NCBI GenBank assembly: GCA_022578605.1 | Contig: MU394120.1 | Location: forward strand, 124,001-188,000 | DNA length: 64,000 nt | Reading direction: 5' to 3' | Source: Camillea tinctor | Taxonomy: Eukaryota; Ascomycota; Sordariomycetes; Xylariales; Xylariaceae | Shown here: positions 1 through 10,600 of the stretch, in pieces | How positions within the stretch are numbered: position 1 is the stretch's first letter | Layout of the letters: the number at the start of each line of letters is the position of its first letter | The notes under the pieces: generated by a model | What the model was told of the DNA's origin: nothing | Database searches by the model: none | What the model saw: the letters and a program-made list of their open reading frames with translations, nothing else | Program-made: the position numbers and the translations under genes

Positions 1-1011
1 ACGAGCCGCTCCCTCGGAAAGAGAAGCAGTAACAGCAGCAGCAGCAACGATCCTGTGGACGGCAGCCTCGACCTGAACGCGTGCGTCGCCGCCACGGCGG
101 GATACTCCAAGGCGGGCGGCGGCCTGCTCATGTTCAAGACCGACGGGTGCTTCGCAAACTCGTGCCACAACTGCTACTTCGTCGCGTCCAACGCGCAGGA
201 CAACAACATGCGCGCGGGCCCCTTCGGCAGCAAGAACTCGAGCCTAGTGTGCGATGAGTGCGACTCGGGCGAGGGGCTAAAGATGACGAAGGGGAGCAAG
301 GACGGCAGACTCGCGGTAGAGCAGTTTCTGCAATTTTCCGGAGACGGGCTCAGCTGCAAGGATGCCGGTGCGAAGAAGAAGAAGATCAGGAGGGGCGCCG
401 ATGTGCCAGACTGGATCAGCATGCCCCCTGGCGTCGCGCCCTCCAACCACCAAGCAGCGTCTCATGATGACCATGGGCACCCATCCAAGCACCGGCGCGC
501 CGACGATCCCCCCAAATCTACAGCCGAGACGTGCGAGACCCGCAAGAACACGCCCTGGCGATGGCTCCAGGAGAACCTGACAGCGGCACAGTGCCACGAC
601 ATCCAGCTGCTGGAACTGGACGACGCCGACAAGGCCGCGCAAAAGAAGGCAATGCACAAAATGCAGACGGTGTGCCCGTGGTCGGGCACGGGCGACCCCG
701 CCAAGGCGCGCAATATCACGACTATCCTCGACCTGAACGACTGCCTGCGCAACAACAAGGGCACGCTAGAGCCCGGGCTGAACGGGGGGTTCGCGGACAG
801 CTGCAACAGCTGCAAGCTCAGCATCGGTGACGACGTCGGCGCCGACGGCGTGAAGAACGTCATATTGCTGTGTGAGTGCTATGCCTTGCCCAGGTTGCTT
901 CAGAATCCGCGCGTGTATCTTAACGGCTTAGATACGGTGCAGATCGTCGCCGGCACGCTGATGTGCCAGGATAAGATGGGCGTGGCGCATGTAGATCTCC
1001 TTGGTCAGTGA
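1..1011 (+). CDS. Cyanovirin-N homology (CVNH) lectin-like protein, 5' end missing
   Basis: The frame is open from base 1 to a TGA at 1009-1011, so the gene starts left of the window; the GTG at 55 is not a credible start. The protein shows repeated CVNH-like blocks of the pattern LDLN-x-C(L/V) ... GG-F-x-x-S-C-(H/N)-x-C ... LxCxC: one near bases 55-270 (SLDLNACV, CFANSCHNC) and a second near 720-990 (LDLNDCL, GFADSCNSC, LLCEC, then VYLNGLDTVQIVAGTL). The family binds carbohydrate. The extra Cys pairs suggest a secreted, disulphide-bonded form, but the signal peptide would lie outside the window. The two blocks are joined by a Lys/Arg-rich linker (KKKKIRR near 367-387, KHRR near 489-500). I see no convincing intron in the visible part. 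The CVNH call is by motif pattern only; the biological role is unknown. Confidence 0.7.
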   Translation, partial: TSRSLGKRSSNSSSSNDPVDGSLDLNACVAATAGYSKAGGGLLMFKTDGCFANSCHNCYFVASNAQDNNMRAGPFGSKNSSLVCDECDSGEGLKMTKGSKDGRLAVEQFLQFSGDGLSCKDAGAKKKKIRRGADVPDWISMPPGVAPSNHQAASHDDHGHPSKHRRADDPPKSTAETCETRKNTPWRWLQENLTAAQCHDIQLLELDDADKAAQKKAMHKMQTVCPWSGTGDPAKARNITTILDLNDCLRNNKGTLEPGLNGGFADSCNSCKLSIGDDVGADGVKNVILLCECYALPRLLQNPRVYLNGLDTVQIVAGTLMCQDKMGVAHVDLLGQ

Positions 1012-1864
1012 GGTCTGGATGCTTAGACGGTTTGGGTTATATTGTTAGCAGAAGTATCTGTCATGTTGGCCGCGGAGTTGAACTCTGGCTAGCGTGTGAT
1101 GCATCAAGATGCAAAAGGGGGGGCTTTGGGCGAGGTCTAACGTAAAACCGTATAGATGGGCTCAGATAGATGATGTAAGTGGCATCAATAAATACAATTA
1201 TGATCTGATCGATTAATCTTATACTCTTAGTCACATTTAAATCAGTATGTGTGTACTCTTAACTATACAGGTCTTAGAAGACCTTGAGAACTACCTAACT
1301 AACCTAGTTAGTATATGTTGTATGGCGCATAGGTATAGGCTAGGGAGGTATGTACGTATTTTGTCTCCGCCGGTCCGGAGTGAGAATCACGATATCGTGT
1401 GTTAATCAAAGAAAATGTATTTGATTGACTGAACCCCAAGTTGGTGGGCGCAAGTATTACACACGATGGCTACCAGATCCTAAGACAGACATCATGCGAC
1501 ATTTCTCAAGATAGATAATAAGAAAGAAAAAAAGCCACCTAATAAGTGAGACTTGTGGTTTATCGCGATCGGTATATACCGGAGCATCGGCGTTGATCAA
1601 ATGCTTCCTTCGGTGCCATCCGCCCGTAAACCGGAATCGCGTCATCGCTTGTCCACATTTATTACTCTAGAAGTGATGCCACTATCTTCCGGCGCAACCG
1701 TTTATATAAAGCACAAACGCCAAGTTCAAGCAGGGAATCATTGATGTTCACGATACGAGACTCTCACTACCAGGTTACTTACACCATTAAGACTTACAGG
1801 TTCAGATTCAGCTCAAGCCTTCAGTGAAATATTCACCCAAGCCTCACACAGATAGATCAAGGCT
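1012..1864. other. Intergenic region upstream of the monooxygenase gene
   Basis: AT-rich spacer of about 0.85 kb. It holds short open frames on both strands that look like chance. The only feature I can support is a TATA-like element near 1701-1710. Confidence 0.5.
1701..1710 (+). promoter_or_regulatory. TATA-like element of the monooxygenase gene
   Basis: TTTATATAAA lies about 155 bases before the chosen ATG at 1865, a plausible distance for a fungal promoter with a short 5' leader. Position and sequence are seen; function is inferred. Confidence 0.4.
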
Positions 1865-3466
1865 ATGGGGTCAATATCAAAAAATAGCAATGGTAATGGA
1901 TATGGGAATGGAAACGGACATGAACATAGTCAACAAGGGCCTTTTAACGTCAAGCGCATCGCCATCGTCGGCGCTGGACCCTGCGGGGTATCTGCCGCCA
2001 AGTACCTGTTAGCCGAAGAAGCGTTCGACCACATCGACATCTACGAGCAGGCCGCGGAGGTAGGGGGAGTGTGGAATTACAGCCCATTAGTGCCGGGCAC
2101 GGTACCAGTGCCGCAGACAAATGCATTCGTACCGGCGGAGGAGCCGGTATACCCGAACGCGGATGCCGAGGCCGGGGATGGGAAGGGGAAAGGAAAGGGG
2201 GCACCCGTGTTCCCATCGCCCATGTATGACGATCTGCACACGAACATCCCGCACACTCTAATGCAGTATTCGGACTTGGCGTTCCCAGAAGGCTGCGAGA
2301 TATATCCCTCGAGGGAGGTGGTCCAGGAGTATTTAGTAGAATACGCGAAAGAAGTCAGGCACCTGATCAAGTTCTCGACGCAAGTGGAAGACATCGCGCT
2401 GCGCACGATACCTCTCTCTGAAACCCGAACGCAAGACCAGTGGGATGTCCGCGCCAAAGATCTACTATCGGGCGAAACGTCCCTCCAGACCTACGATGCC
2501 GTAGTCGTAGCGTCGGGCCACTACACGACGCCGTTCATCCCGGACGCCGACCCGAGCGCCAACTCGATGGTCGACATCCGCGCCTTCGACAAAGCGCACC
2601 CAGGCGTGATCACGCATTCGAAACTGTACCGCAACCCGGAGCAGTACCGAGGCAAGAAAGTCGTGGTGGTCGGGGCGGGGCCCTCAGGCCTCGACATCGC
2701 GGCCCAGATCCGCACCGTCTGCAAGGCCCCGCTGCTCGTATCCGCCAAGGCGGGATCGCCGGCCTCGACGCTCGCCCACCTAGGGGCGGACGTCTCGCAA
2801 GTCGGCGAGATCGCGCGGTTCCTGCCGGAGGAGAAAGGCGTCGTGCTCCGCGCGCTCGACGACGACCAAACGGAAAGAGTCGAGACGGACATCGACGCCA
2901 TCCTCTTCTGCACGGGGTACCTGTACACGTTCCCGTTCCTGCAGACGCTCGCAGGCCCGCCGCTCGTCACCTCGGGGCGCCGGGTGCGGGGCCTCGCGAA
3001 GCACTTCCTGCACGTCGCGCACCCGACGCTGGTCTTCCCGGGCCTGCCCATGAAGATCATCCCCTTCCCCCTGTCCGAGTCGCAGGCCGCCGTGTTCGCG
3101 CGGCTGTGGGCCAACGCGCTGCCGCTGCCGGCGCTCGAGCGCGAGGATGACGCGGGCGATGTGGATGGGAAGGAGTATCATGTTTTCCCGAAGGGCGCCG
3201 ACGGGAGGTACATCAACGAGCTGCACGACTGGGCGATGCAGGCTGGGAGCAGGAGCAGGGGCAAGGAGCCCCCGCGCTGGGGCGAGGACCTGCTCTGGCA
3301 GAGGGAGATCTTCGCCGAGGCGAAGATGCAGTTCGAGAGGACGGGCCGCAAGGCGAGGACGCTGGAGGAGCTTGGGTTCGTGCGTGGGCGCGGGGGTGCC
3401 GCGGCTGTGGGAAAGTCGCCTGGGGACGTGGAGGGTACGGATCTGCGTATAGATGTAGCTGGTTAG
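1865..3466 (+). CDS. Flavin-containing monooxygenase (FMO-like), 533 aa
   Basis: A single-exon FAD- and NADPH-dependent monooxygenase. The FAD-binding Rossmann motif GAGPCG is at residues 36-41, followed by an acidic strand end (IDIYEQ) and the GGVW-N segment typical of FMOs. A second dinucleotide motif, GAGPSG, is near residue 269 (NADPH site). Between them is an FMO-type fingerprint G-x3-H-x3-Y in PGVITHSKLY; the usual leading Phe is His. An ATG/FATGY-like motif appears as FCTGYLYTFPF near 350. These enzymes oxygenate nucleophilic N or S atoms in small molecules; the substrate here cannot be told. The N-terminus has an Asn/Gly-rich low-complexity run (residues about 8-20), and no transmembrane segment or signal peptide is evident. 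The start is the first in-frame ATG after the TATA-like element. GC content is much higher than in the flanking DNA. No neighbouring gene suggests a pathway. Confidence 0.88.
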   Translation: MGSISKNSNGNGYGNGNGHEHSQQGPFNVKRIAIVGAGPCGVSAAKYLLAEEAFDHIDIYEQAAEVGGVWNYSPLVPGTVPVPQTNAFVPAEEPVYPNADAEAGDGKGKGKGAPVFPSPMYDDLHTNIPHTLMQYSDLAFPEGCEIYPSREVVQEYLVEYAKEVRHLIKFSTQVEDIALRTIPLSETRTQDQWDVRAKDLLSGETSLQTYDAVVVASGHYTTPFIPDADPSANSMVDIRAFDKAHPGVITHSKLYRNPEQYRGKKVVVVGAGPSGLDIAAQIRTVCKAPLLVSAKAGSPASTLAHLGADVSQVGEIARFLPEEKGVVLRALDDDQTERVETDIDAILFCTGYLYTFPFLQTLAGPPLVTSGRRVRGLAKHFLHVAHPTLVFPGLPMKIIPFPLSESQAAVFARLWANALPLPALEREDDAGDVDGKEYHVFPKGADGRYINELHDWAMQAGSRSRGKEPPRWGEDLLWQREIFAEAKMQFERTGRKARTLEELGFVRGRGGAAAVGKSPGDVEGTDLRIDVAG

Positions 3467-4364
3467 ATATGTATAAGTTACACGTAAAGGAGATGGGCTC
3501 GTTTATCCCTTTCTGTTAGCAATTATCGATAGAGTCTGAGATGTAGAGATGTGCACAGTTTATTTTTGTATATACCATATAGCCTTGCCCCCCTTCCCCC
3601 CCTTTTTCTGCTAAGGTCTCTTTTCTCCGCTCAAATTTCTTCCTGTCATCATTTCTCCCATTGCTTGTGTCACTTTTGCATAGTTAAGATGTTGCTGTGT
3701 GGAAGACTAAAACTACAACTACACCTGGAGCCGTTACTGTGTGATTCATCGAGTACTCTTTTTTTTCTGATAGGAACCGCATGATCCAGCCCACTTCACC
3801 CTATCTCAACGAGCCCAATTCCTTGTAACCAAGTTAGGTATCTATCTCAGGCACAATGACCAATCAACCCCCATGTCTATGGCTCGGGGGTAAGCAACTA
3901 CACGATAAGGCACGAATAAAAGCCAATATGTGAGTTACATCGATGTGCAAAAGCATTCGGCAGCCTTGACAAAAGGTCCGGTGATATATCTTGCTTAAGG
4001 GTGGCAGTGGAAACGAGACGGGGAAAAGGAGGGGGGGGGCGTGTAGTAGGTTACAGAGGCGACGGCTACGATGTCCTGATAGATATCATTGGATCTAAGC
4101 AAAAGTTCCGTCTTGATATAATATGCAGGACATATGCATGGCATTTTTGTATGTTGGTAAGCCTTGGCATAACACACCATGCCTCCATAAGTACAGCCTC
4201 GTTTTCCCTCACCAACTATATAAACCATTGTCTGCCCTATGGTGGTTGAAATGGAAACGGATAGCTATCCTCAATAATTCGTCACATCAGTAACTGTCCT
4301 CTATCCTACCCACTCTCACCATTCAGAATTATCTTCATATCTATTCTCCTTCTTTGCAATCACT
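3467..4364. other. Intergenic region between monooxygenase and Clr5 genes
   Basis: AT-rich spacer of about 0.9 kb with pyrimidine runs around 3590-3660 and a TATA-like element at 4217-4225. Short frames here look like noise. Confidence 0.5.
4217..4225 (+). promoter_or_regulatory. TATA-like element of the Clr5-domain gene
   Basis: CTATATAAA sits about 145 bases upstream of the ATG at 4365. It is similar in distance to the element in front of the monooxygenase gene. Function is inferred. Confidence 0.4.
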
Positions 4365-5902
4365 ATGGACTCTACATTTTCTTATACTGGATTCGCTCTA
4401 GCTGGAGACTGGGCCAGATACCGCAGTACAATTACAGAGCTGTACCTTGAGGAAAACAAACCTCTGAAAGAGGTGAAGCAAATCATGGAAGAACAGTATT
4501 TCTTCTTCGCAACGTAAGTTTCGCTCAAAAGTCACACCAGTATTGATTCTGACTTTGAAACAGCGACAAGATGTATAAGAACCACTTCAAGCGATGGCGT
4601 GTGCAGAAGAACTTCAGGCATCATCAAGTCAGCGAATTGTTGGCCGAAAAGTCCAAGCGAGTCAGGCCAGGCGAGTCGACAAAATTATATATCCACGGAC
4701 GAGAGGTAGACGAAGACCGACTCAACACCTACCTCAGACGTGTAACTCCTTCCAGACGCAGATTGATCGAAGCAAACACAACCATATTGCTAAGACAAGA
4801 AACGAGACTGCCACATATGAGGTCTATTCCCCGGCGCCTAAAAGCGCCCGATACCTTGGAGGCCACAGAATCTTGCTTCCATTTCGTCAGCGTATATGCT
4901 GACAGCTCCTGTACCTCTGAACCTTGGCAAATGTTTTTCGCAAGCAAGAAAATGAATGAAATGAAAATCCGCAATAGTTTCTGGAATACTCTCAATTCTG
5001 GTATACTCTCTTCCAATGCCGGTCGGATAACTCACGGCTTCAAGTTAATATCTCATTCATTTTACCTATTTAAAAAACTACTCATCTCACGATACCCATT
5101 TTTGATCATCAACATGTGTTCAATATTCAGATATCTATCACAGGTCCTCAATGGAGATCTCCTGGACCTCTTCATAAGCTACGCTTGCAAGATGTCTCAG
5201 ATTATCCTTCCTCCGGGTCATCCTATCTGCTCAATTCTTTCAACGATCAGAAAGGCAGGATTAGCAGGACTGTATTCATGGCAAAACGCTATGGTACAAT
5301 ATTATATCCAAGTAACTCAAATACTCGATCGTTCATCGCTCGAACTTTTCGTCAGCCTCTGCATCGAGTTGTTATCTGCCGGATTCGTGAACTCTGAAAT
5401 ATCAGCAGATCATATCTTGGGAATATTCTCTGAGATATTACATGATGGTAGACAAGAAGACTCAGAATTGGAACCGGGCCTCTGGCTCCAGGTTGCCTAC
5501 ATATCGTATTCCCAACGCAAAGATGACGAGACAAAAAACCTCATTGAGCGCTATGTAGAGTCTGGACTATTGGATGTTGATACGAAATTCGCATATATTC
5601 TACAACAACGGATTTTTCAGTTGGAGGGAAACAACGATGGTATGATGGAGATCATCAACGAGCAACTCCGACTGCTATCTGAGTATGATGGTACCGTCCC
5701 TAGTTATGCCATATATGCGTATTTATGGATAGAAAATGATTTACGTGATATGGGTTTTAAAGCAAAAGCCGATGAAATCCTCGAGAAAGTCACCCGCGGG
5801 ACCGACATTCTCTGCGAGGAACTCGACGCACTGGAGCTTGAAGAATATAGACAGCTGGAGGGTTCTAGAGCAGTATGCAATGATCAATTAGGAAGTCATT
5901 AA
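4365..5902 (+). CDS. Clr5-domain protein, 495 aa, two exons
   Basis: Exon 1 is 4365-4513 and exon 2 is 4564-5902; the 50-nt intron has a GTAAGT donor and a CAG acceptor. Splicing restores a complete N-terminal Clr5 domain (residues about 14-65): a Trp-led helix (DWARYRSTITELYLEE), LKEVKQIMEEQY, then FFATDKMYKNHFKRWRVQKN. Clr5 domains are fungal, and the founding member (fission yeast Clr5) acts in transcriptional silencing; most filamentous relatives are uncharacterised and often carry TPR-like or ankyrin C-termini. The rest of this protein is helical with Leu-rich stretches (for example SHPIC/LLELF-like segments around residues 230-420), resembling the helical-repeat tails of that group. The AT-rich stretch at 5000-5140 stays open and fits the helical pattern, so I treat it as coding rather than as an intron. 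Function is unknown; a nuclear role is an inference. Confidence 0.8.
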
Positions 5903-6460
5903 GGGGGTTTGATGGGAATTGTTTGATAGATGTTTACCTGCCTAATGTTTCTACTCAACATCATAGCCATTTATCTCATATACAACGCCTACTATTAGAC
6001 TAAAGGTCACTATACAATATCAATACTAAATCGATTCGATCCTATTCATAGAGCCAAAAAAAATTTTTTGTGAAAAGGGAAAGAAATATGAATAACCACG
6101 CTAGGGGATATCGCTGACTTTTATACACGTTGAATATCACTGACCTCACCAGAAATGTTGGTGATGGCTTCTAATGTTGCAGCCTCGTAACCCATTCCAG
6201 TAACCGTATGTTGAAATAACAGTTGTCCCGTGTCCGGAGATCTCTCCACTCAAGTTGGCTGGGTCGTAACAAATCGTAAATCTCATATTGCGAGGATAAC
6301 TTGGACCATAGACATAGGACCAAAAAAATTCCCCCCCTTGCAATTATATTTCGTACCGCATTAAGACCCCAAAAACCCCATCCCCCCTTTCCTACCCAGG
6401 AAAAGGGGCCCGTTAAACCCAGTGTCCAGTGAACCCGCCGTTCCCAGATCCCAATTACCA
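5903..6460. other. Convergent intergenic region
   Basis: It lies between the 3' ends of the Clr5-domain gene (+) and the lipase gene (-). It has A-rich and C-rich runs (6056-6070, 6330-6400) and no supportable gene; it probably contains both 3' untranslated regions. Confidence 0.5.
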
Positions 6461-7681
6461 CTACTCGCCCAGCGACGTCGCGTACTCGATATCCTGCTGG
6501 ACCCATTCGTTGAGCTTGGTCTCGAGGTCGGCGTCGGAGATGTCCTGCGGCGGGGAGGTGGCCATGTCGCGGGTGATGTTGAGGGTGTCGCGGCGGCGGA
6601 ACTCGAGCTCGTCGCTGCCGCAGGCGCCGATGGCGCCGAAGTAGTAGCTGTGGGCGTCGGTGTCGAGGCCCTTAGAGCCGCCGTTGCAGGAGGTGTTGGC
6701 GTAGCCGGCGCATATGGTGATCTCGTCGGGAGCGTACGTCGAGGCGTTGAAGGCGCCGCCCGAGAGCCAGTACTCGGGGCTCGTGTGGAAGTACGAAAAG
6801 CTGATGGGTGGCAAGCGCGGCACCGGGTCGTCTAGGTGCGTCACCCGGTACTCGGCGCCCGTCTGCTGCGTCACGTAGGTCACGAACGCTTGGTTGCCCA
6901 CACGCGGGCTGCCGTAGTTGTAGATGTCCGCGGGGTACCCGGCCTTGCGCGCGTAGGCCGCGCCTAGAGTCGATACGGCGGCGCCGAGTGAATGCCCCGT
7001 GAAGATGAGCTTGTAGGACGGGTTGGCCGCGACGGCGGAGGCGAGGGCGGCGAGGACGTCCTGCTGGATCTCGGACCAGGCTTTCAAGAATCCGGCGTGG
7101 ACGCGGCAGCCATCTACGAGGTCGCAGTCGTCCTTCCAGAACAAGAGACTATCTGAGGATCAGCCGTGTGTAAGTCGAACGGGAACTCGCATGTACCCAC
7201 TCAGTTATCCAGTTACGGATAGACGATGACCCCTTTATGGACGTCACGATCAACTGGTTTATGTCATCCACGGCAGTGAAGCCTTGGATGTCGGTGGCAT
7301 CGCCGCTGCATAATTATCAGCTGCTTGAACCTCTGAAGAGTTGACGCAGAGTTAAGGCTCACCTGTAAGTTGCGACAATGGTCGCGCCGGCTGCCTCCAC
7401 CTCCGGACAGGCGTCCGAAGAGCATGTCACAGTGGTGTTGACCTCCGACTCGCTGTTACAGTACGCCGCACCAGCATATTGCGCGTAGAAACCCAACTTG
7501 AGGATCTCCGTAGTGGTAATGTCATCTTAGTAATTAATGGTTAGCTTGCCGTGTTATGTAAATGTTCCCTTCGTTGTAACCTACCACGGCCATTTAAGCT
7601 GTATCTTGAAGCCCTAGGGGTTACCCTCGCAGCAGCGGACGAGGCAAGGGCAGAGACAAGAAGACAACTGAGAGGCTTCAT
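6461..7681 (-). CDS. Secreted class 3 (fungal) lipase, 350 aa, four exons
   Basis: Reading from the minus strand, the exons are 7681-7585, 7525-7363, 7305-7201 and 7148-6461. The three introns are 59, 57 and 52 nt with GT-AG ends. The third must use the AG at 7150-7149 to keep frame (giving NWITDLLFW). The N-terminus is a clear signal peptide (MKPLSCLLVSALASSAAA) followed by an Arg-containing propeptide-like segment. The catalytic apparatus looks complete: Ser175 in GHSLG, Asp229 in DDPVPRLPP and His288 in DAHSYYFG, plus the RGS-like strand KGSSSIRNW where the usual Arg is Lys. Paired cysteines (CDLVDGC, CSSDAC) fit an extracellular enzyme. It would hydrolyse triacylglycerols or related esters; feruloyl esterase-like activity is an alternative within this family. 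The C-terminus (EFRRRDTLNITRDM) extends past the catalytic fold. Confidence 0.88.
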
Positions 7682-10600
7682 GGTGACCGGACAGGGGGGG
7701 ATAGGCGAGCAGGCAAGCCGAGGATGAAGGGTGAGAGAGGAACGGATAAAGAAGGCGGTTTCCCCAGAGTGGGCTGGGCCATATATATAACGGGCATCTT
7801 TAAGGCTGTCCCATTACGACGTAGGACAGGTACGGGTGGAAGAGGCGGCAATCCTTTTCCAAATCCAAATGCCGCAGCACGCCATACGATCCAACGATAA
7901 TTTTTTTTATAGAAACAGCTCAACAGAATCGTAAAGCGGCGCAACTAGAATCTTACTAGTTTCCCAACCCTCCGCAACAGTTACGTACTCCCCTGGGCAG
8001 TTGAGATCTCCACCTTGTTCTCCAGCTTGCGGGTGCCGTTCGGCGATATTTCATGGGTATCCCCCACACAACACATTTTTCCATCCCAAACTTACCGGCG
8101 GGATCTTGATACAAGCCGTTGTCGAGCTAGTCTGTACTATAATGTTGTAGTCTAGGTCGGTTGTAACGGTTTGTTAGCCTATGTGTTAGATCCCATCTAG
8201 GTTAGGCTATACGAAAACAATACTGCAACTTTTCGGACGGGCACCGCGAGACACATGTAAGATACAAGCGAAGTGAGAAAGACAAAGACTTGGCTGAGCT
8301 GAAGTCGATATATGAATTGGCCTGTCAAACCTCGGCCATTACACCGTTTGATGCGGAGTAACACACACACGCATATCATTAGACGAAGGAATTAAGGTGT
8401 GGTTATGTTCCTGAAGCTAGTGCTCACACGTGGATGATGGTGGTGGTTCAGCTAATCCGAAAGAAGTATGAAGCGCCACCCGAACAGTAGTGTAGCAAGT
8501 ATACTATCAGGCTTTCCGCTCTCCGAAGTTATAGTATTACTTACACTACCTAGTATTGGTACTGGTGCCAGTATTGGGTATTGGGTAACCTATTGGAGGT
8601 TTGGATCTGGGTCTTCTTGCTGTGCCTCTCCGGTCTGGACCTGGGTAACGGAGATCTCGGCTCGAGTCAGTAGTGTAAGGAAGAGCGAACACCTCCTCCT
8701 CCATTCGTTGGATACGAGCGCTTACACATCGGAATTACGTCCAATGGGAGGGAACATGAACGGGATTTGCATAGTAATCAGCTTATAGGCGGGGCCTAGA
8801 ATTATTCCGCAGGTTGACACTCTGCGAAGCATGAAGCTAATCACAAGCAAGCAATTAATTGAAAAAGTAAAGTGATTCTGCACCGAGTCCTGACGGGTTG
8901 TTACGCTAACAAGATGACGGACTTACATTCACACTAGATGCGACCCTGGGCGGACTTGAGAATCAACTTTTTACCTGGAAGTCGGGCGGCTACAGCGGCC
9001 GAGAGGGAAGCTATCTCTCCCCCCAGATGCTTCCCCCAGATTTTCCTGTCAAGCTTCTTTTTTTTCTCCTCCGATTCCCCTCTTTCTTCTTTCTTTCTTT
9101 ACCTATTTTGACTCATTGTCCGTTACTATCAATATTGTCACCACACGGATATCTGCTTGTATTCGTGTAAGTGACTCTGCACTAGGTTAGTATGTACAGA
9201 AACCTGCATTTGTGGACATGCAAGGTGACAACGGTAGATAAGGCGCACGACCGCAAAGATATCAGAAAGGCTAATCAATGATACGACACAATATAATACA
9301 ATATATTGGTGGCAGCTATCGCGTTGCGTTATTGTGTCGCGTTATTCAGCTCGGAACCACAGGAATTGCCTATGCATATTGGGGTTTTCAGCTAATAAGA
9401 CTGCGCATAACTACCTGATCCTATGTAACCGATGAGATGGGTACCAGATAAAAACTTGCATACGCGGGTAAGTAATCTGGCAATGTGCCTAGGCTAGGCT
9501 GAACAGAGCCCAGAGCGACGATCACTCGTATCTACCTAGTGTAAATGAACCTGAGCGGACCACGCGTATCAGTCCATTGCAGGGAGGTTCACTAACACGA
9601 TGTGACCAGCTTTGAGGGAAAAGTTCGGGTATGGGGTAAGTATTCAGTTAGAAAAAAAAGTGCCATCAAAGCATTTAAACCACTCAAGTCCGAGCTATAT
9701 ACCCGTCCGGGTACTTCTGTGCCAGCTAGTATCGCATAACATACTACCTATGTAAAATGGTAGATAGAAAACATATGAATCCCCTTCCCTTTTCAACGTT
9801 GCATTCTGCTAATCTTAGGTCAGTGACGTAGTGCAGCTAAGTCCCGGCAAAGATACGCTTTTAATTAAGCTCTAAACTTTATTAAGGTTAGTGCCCGGAG
9901 CTTATCCAGATTCCAGCCCGGAGCTCAACATTATCGGAACAGAAGCGACCAGGGTGGCAGGGGTTCAGATCATCAGTTGGCCTCAACTTCAAGGAACCAT
10001 TCCTCTTAGCTTCTCAAAACTCCTTCTTTTTTCTCACTATTTCAAATAAATTCTGTAGAGCAAAACTCAAACACCTGAAGCGAGAAACGCCAAACGAAAA
10101 AGATCAATGCGATCCTTCGGCTTAATGAAACGGTATAAGACGAAAAGCCTCTTTAATGTAAAATTACATCATACATGTCGTCTGAGCGTCCGAGCCACCA
10201 CATACATGGTTACAAACTTCCCGCTTCTATACTACCTATTTGGCATTCTTAATTCCGAACTAGCCAATGAGACACAAACGTCCAATTAGGAATGAGAGAC
10301 TTACATAAGTACTACACCACCTATAAACCTTACCTATAACCACACATATAGTCCTATATGTTGTTGCACATGTGCTACCCTCATATGCAGGATGATTAAC
10401 ACTCATGCCGAATAAAACATCGAATCGCTGGATAATTCCGTTAGTTTGCAGAACGGTCAAGCACAACACCCAGATTTCGTGCGAAGAATGATGCATATGC
10501 ATATGTATGTCGGTTATGCACATACATGCATACATACATCTACACTTAAATAGGTAGGTATATCATATCTTGTCTTGTGAGTAGTGTACAGTATGTTATA

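Noticed and set aside
5000..5135. Possible intron within exon 2 of the Clr5-domain gene
   Set aside because: The stretch keeps frame, has no stop, and its translation fits the helical pattern of the protein, so it is treated as coding.
7908..8150. Coding-looking minus-strand fragments with a GTAAGT donor near 8095
   Set aside because: Several frames give short plausible peptides, but I could not find one consistent set of exons, a start codon or a family match.
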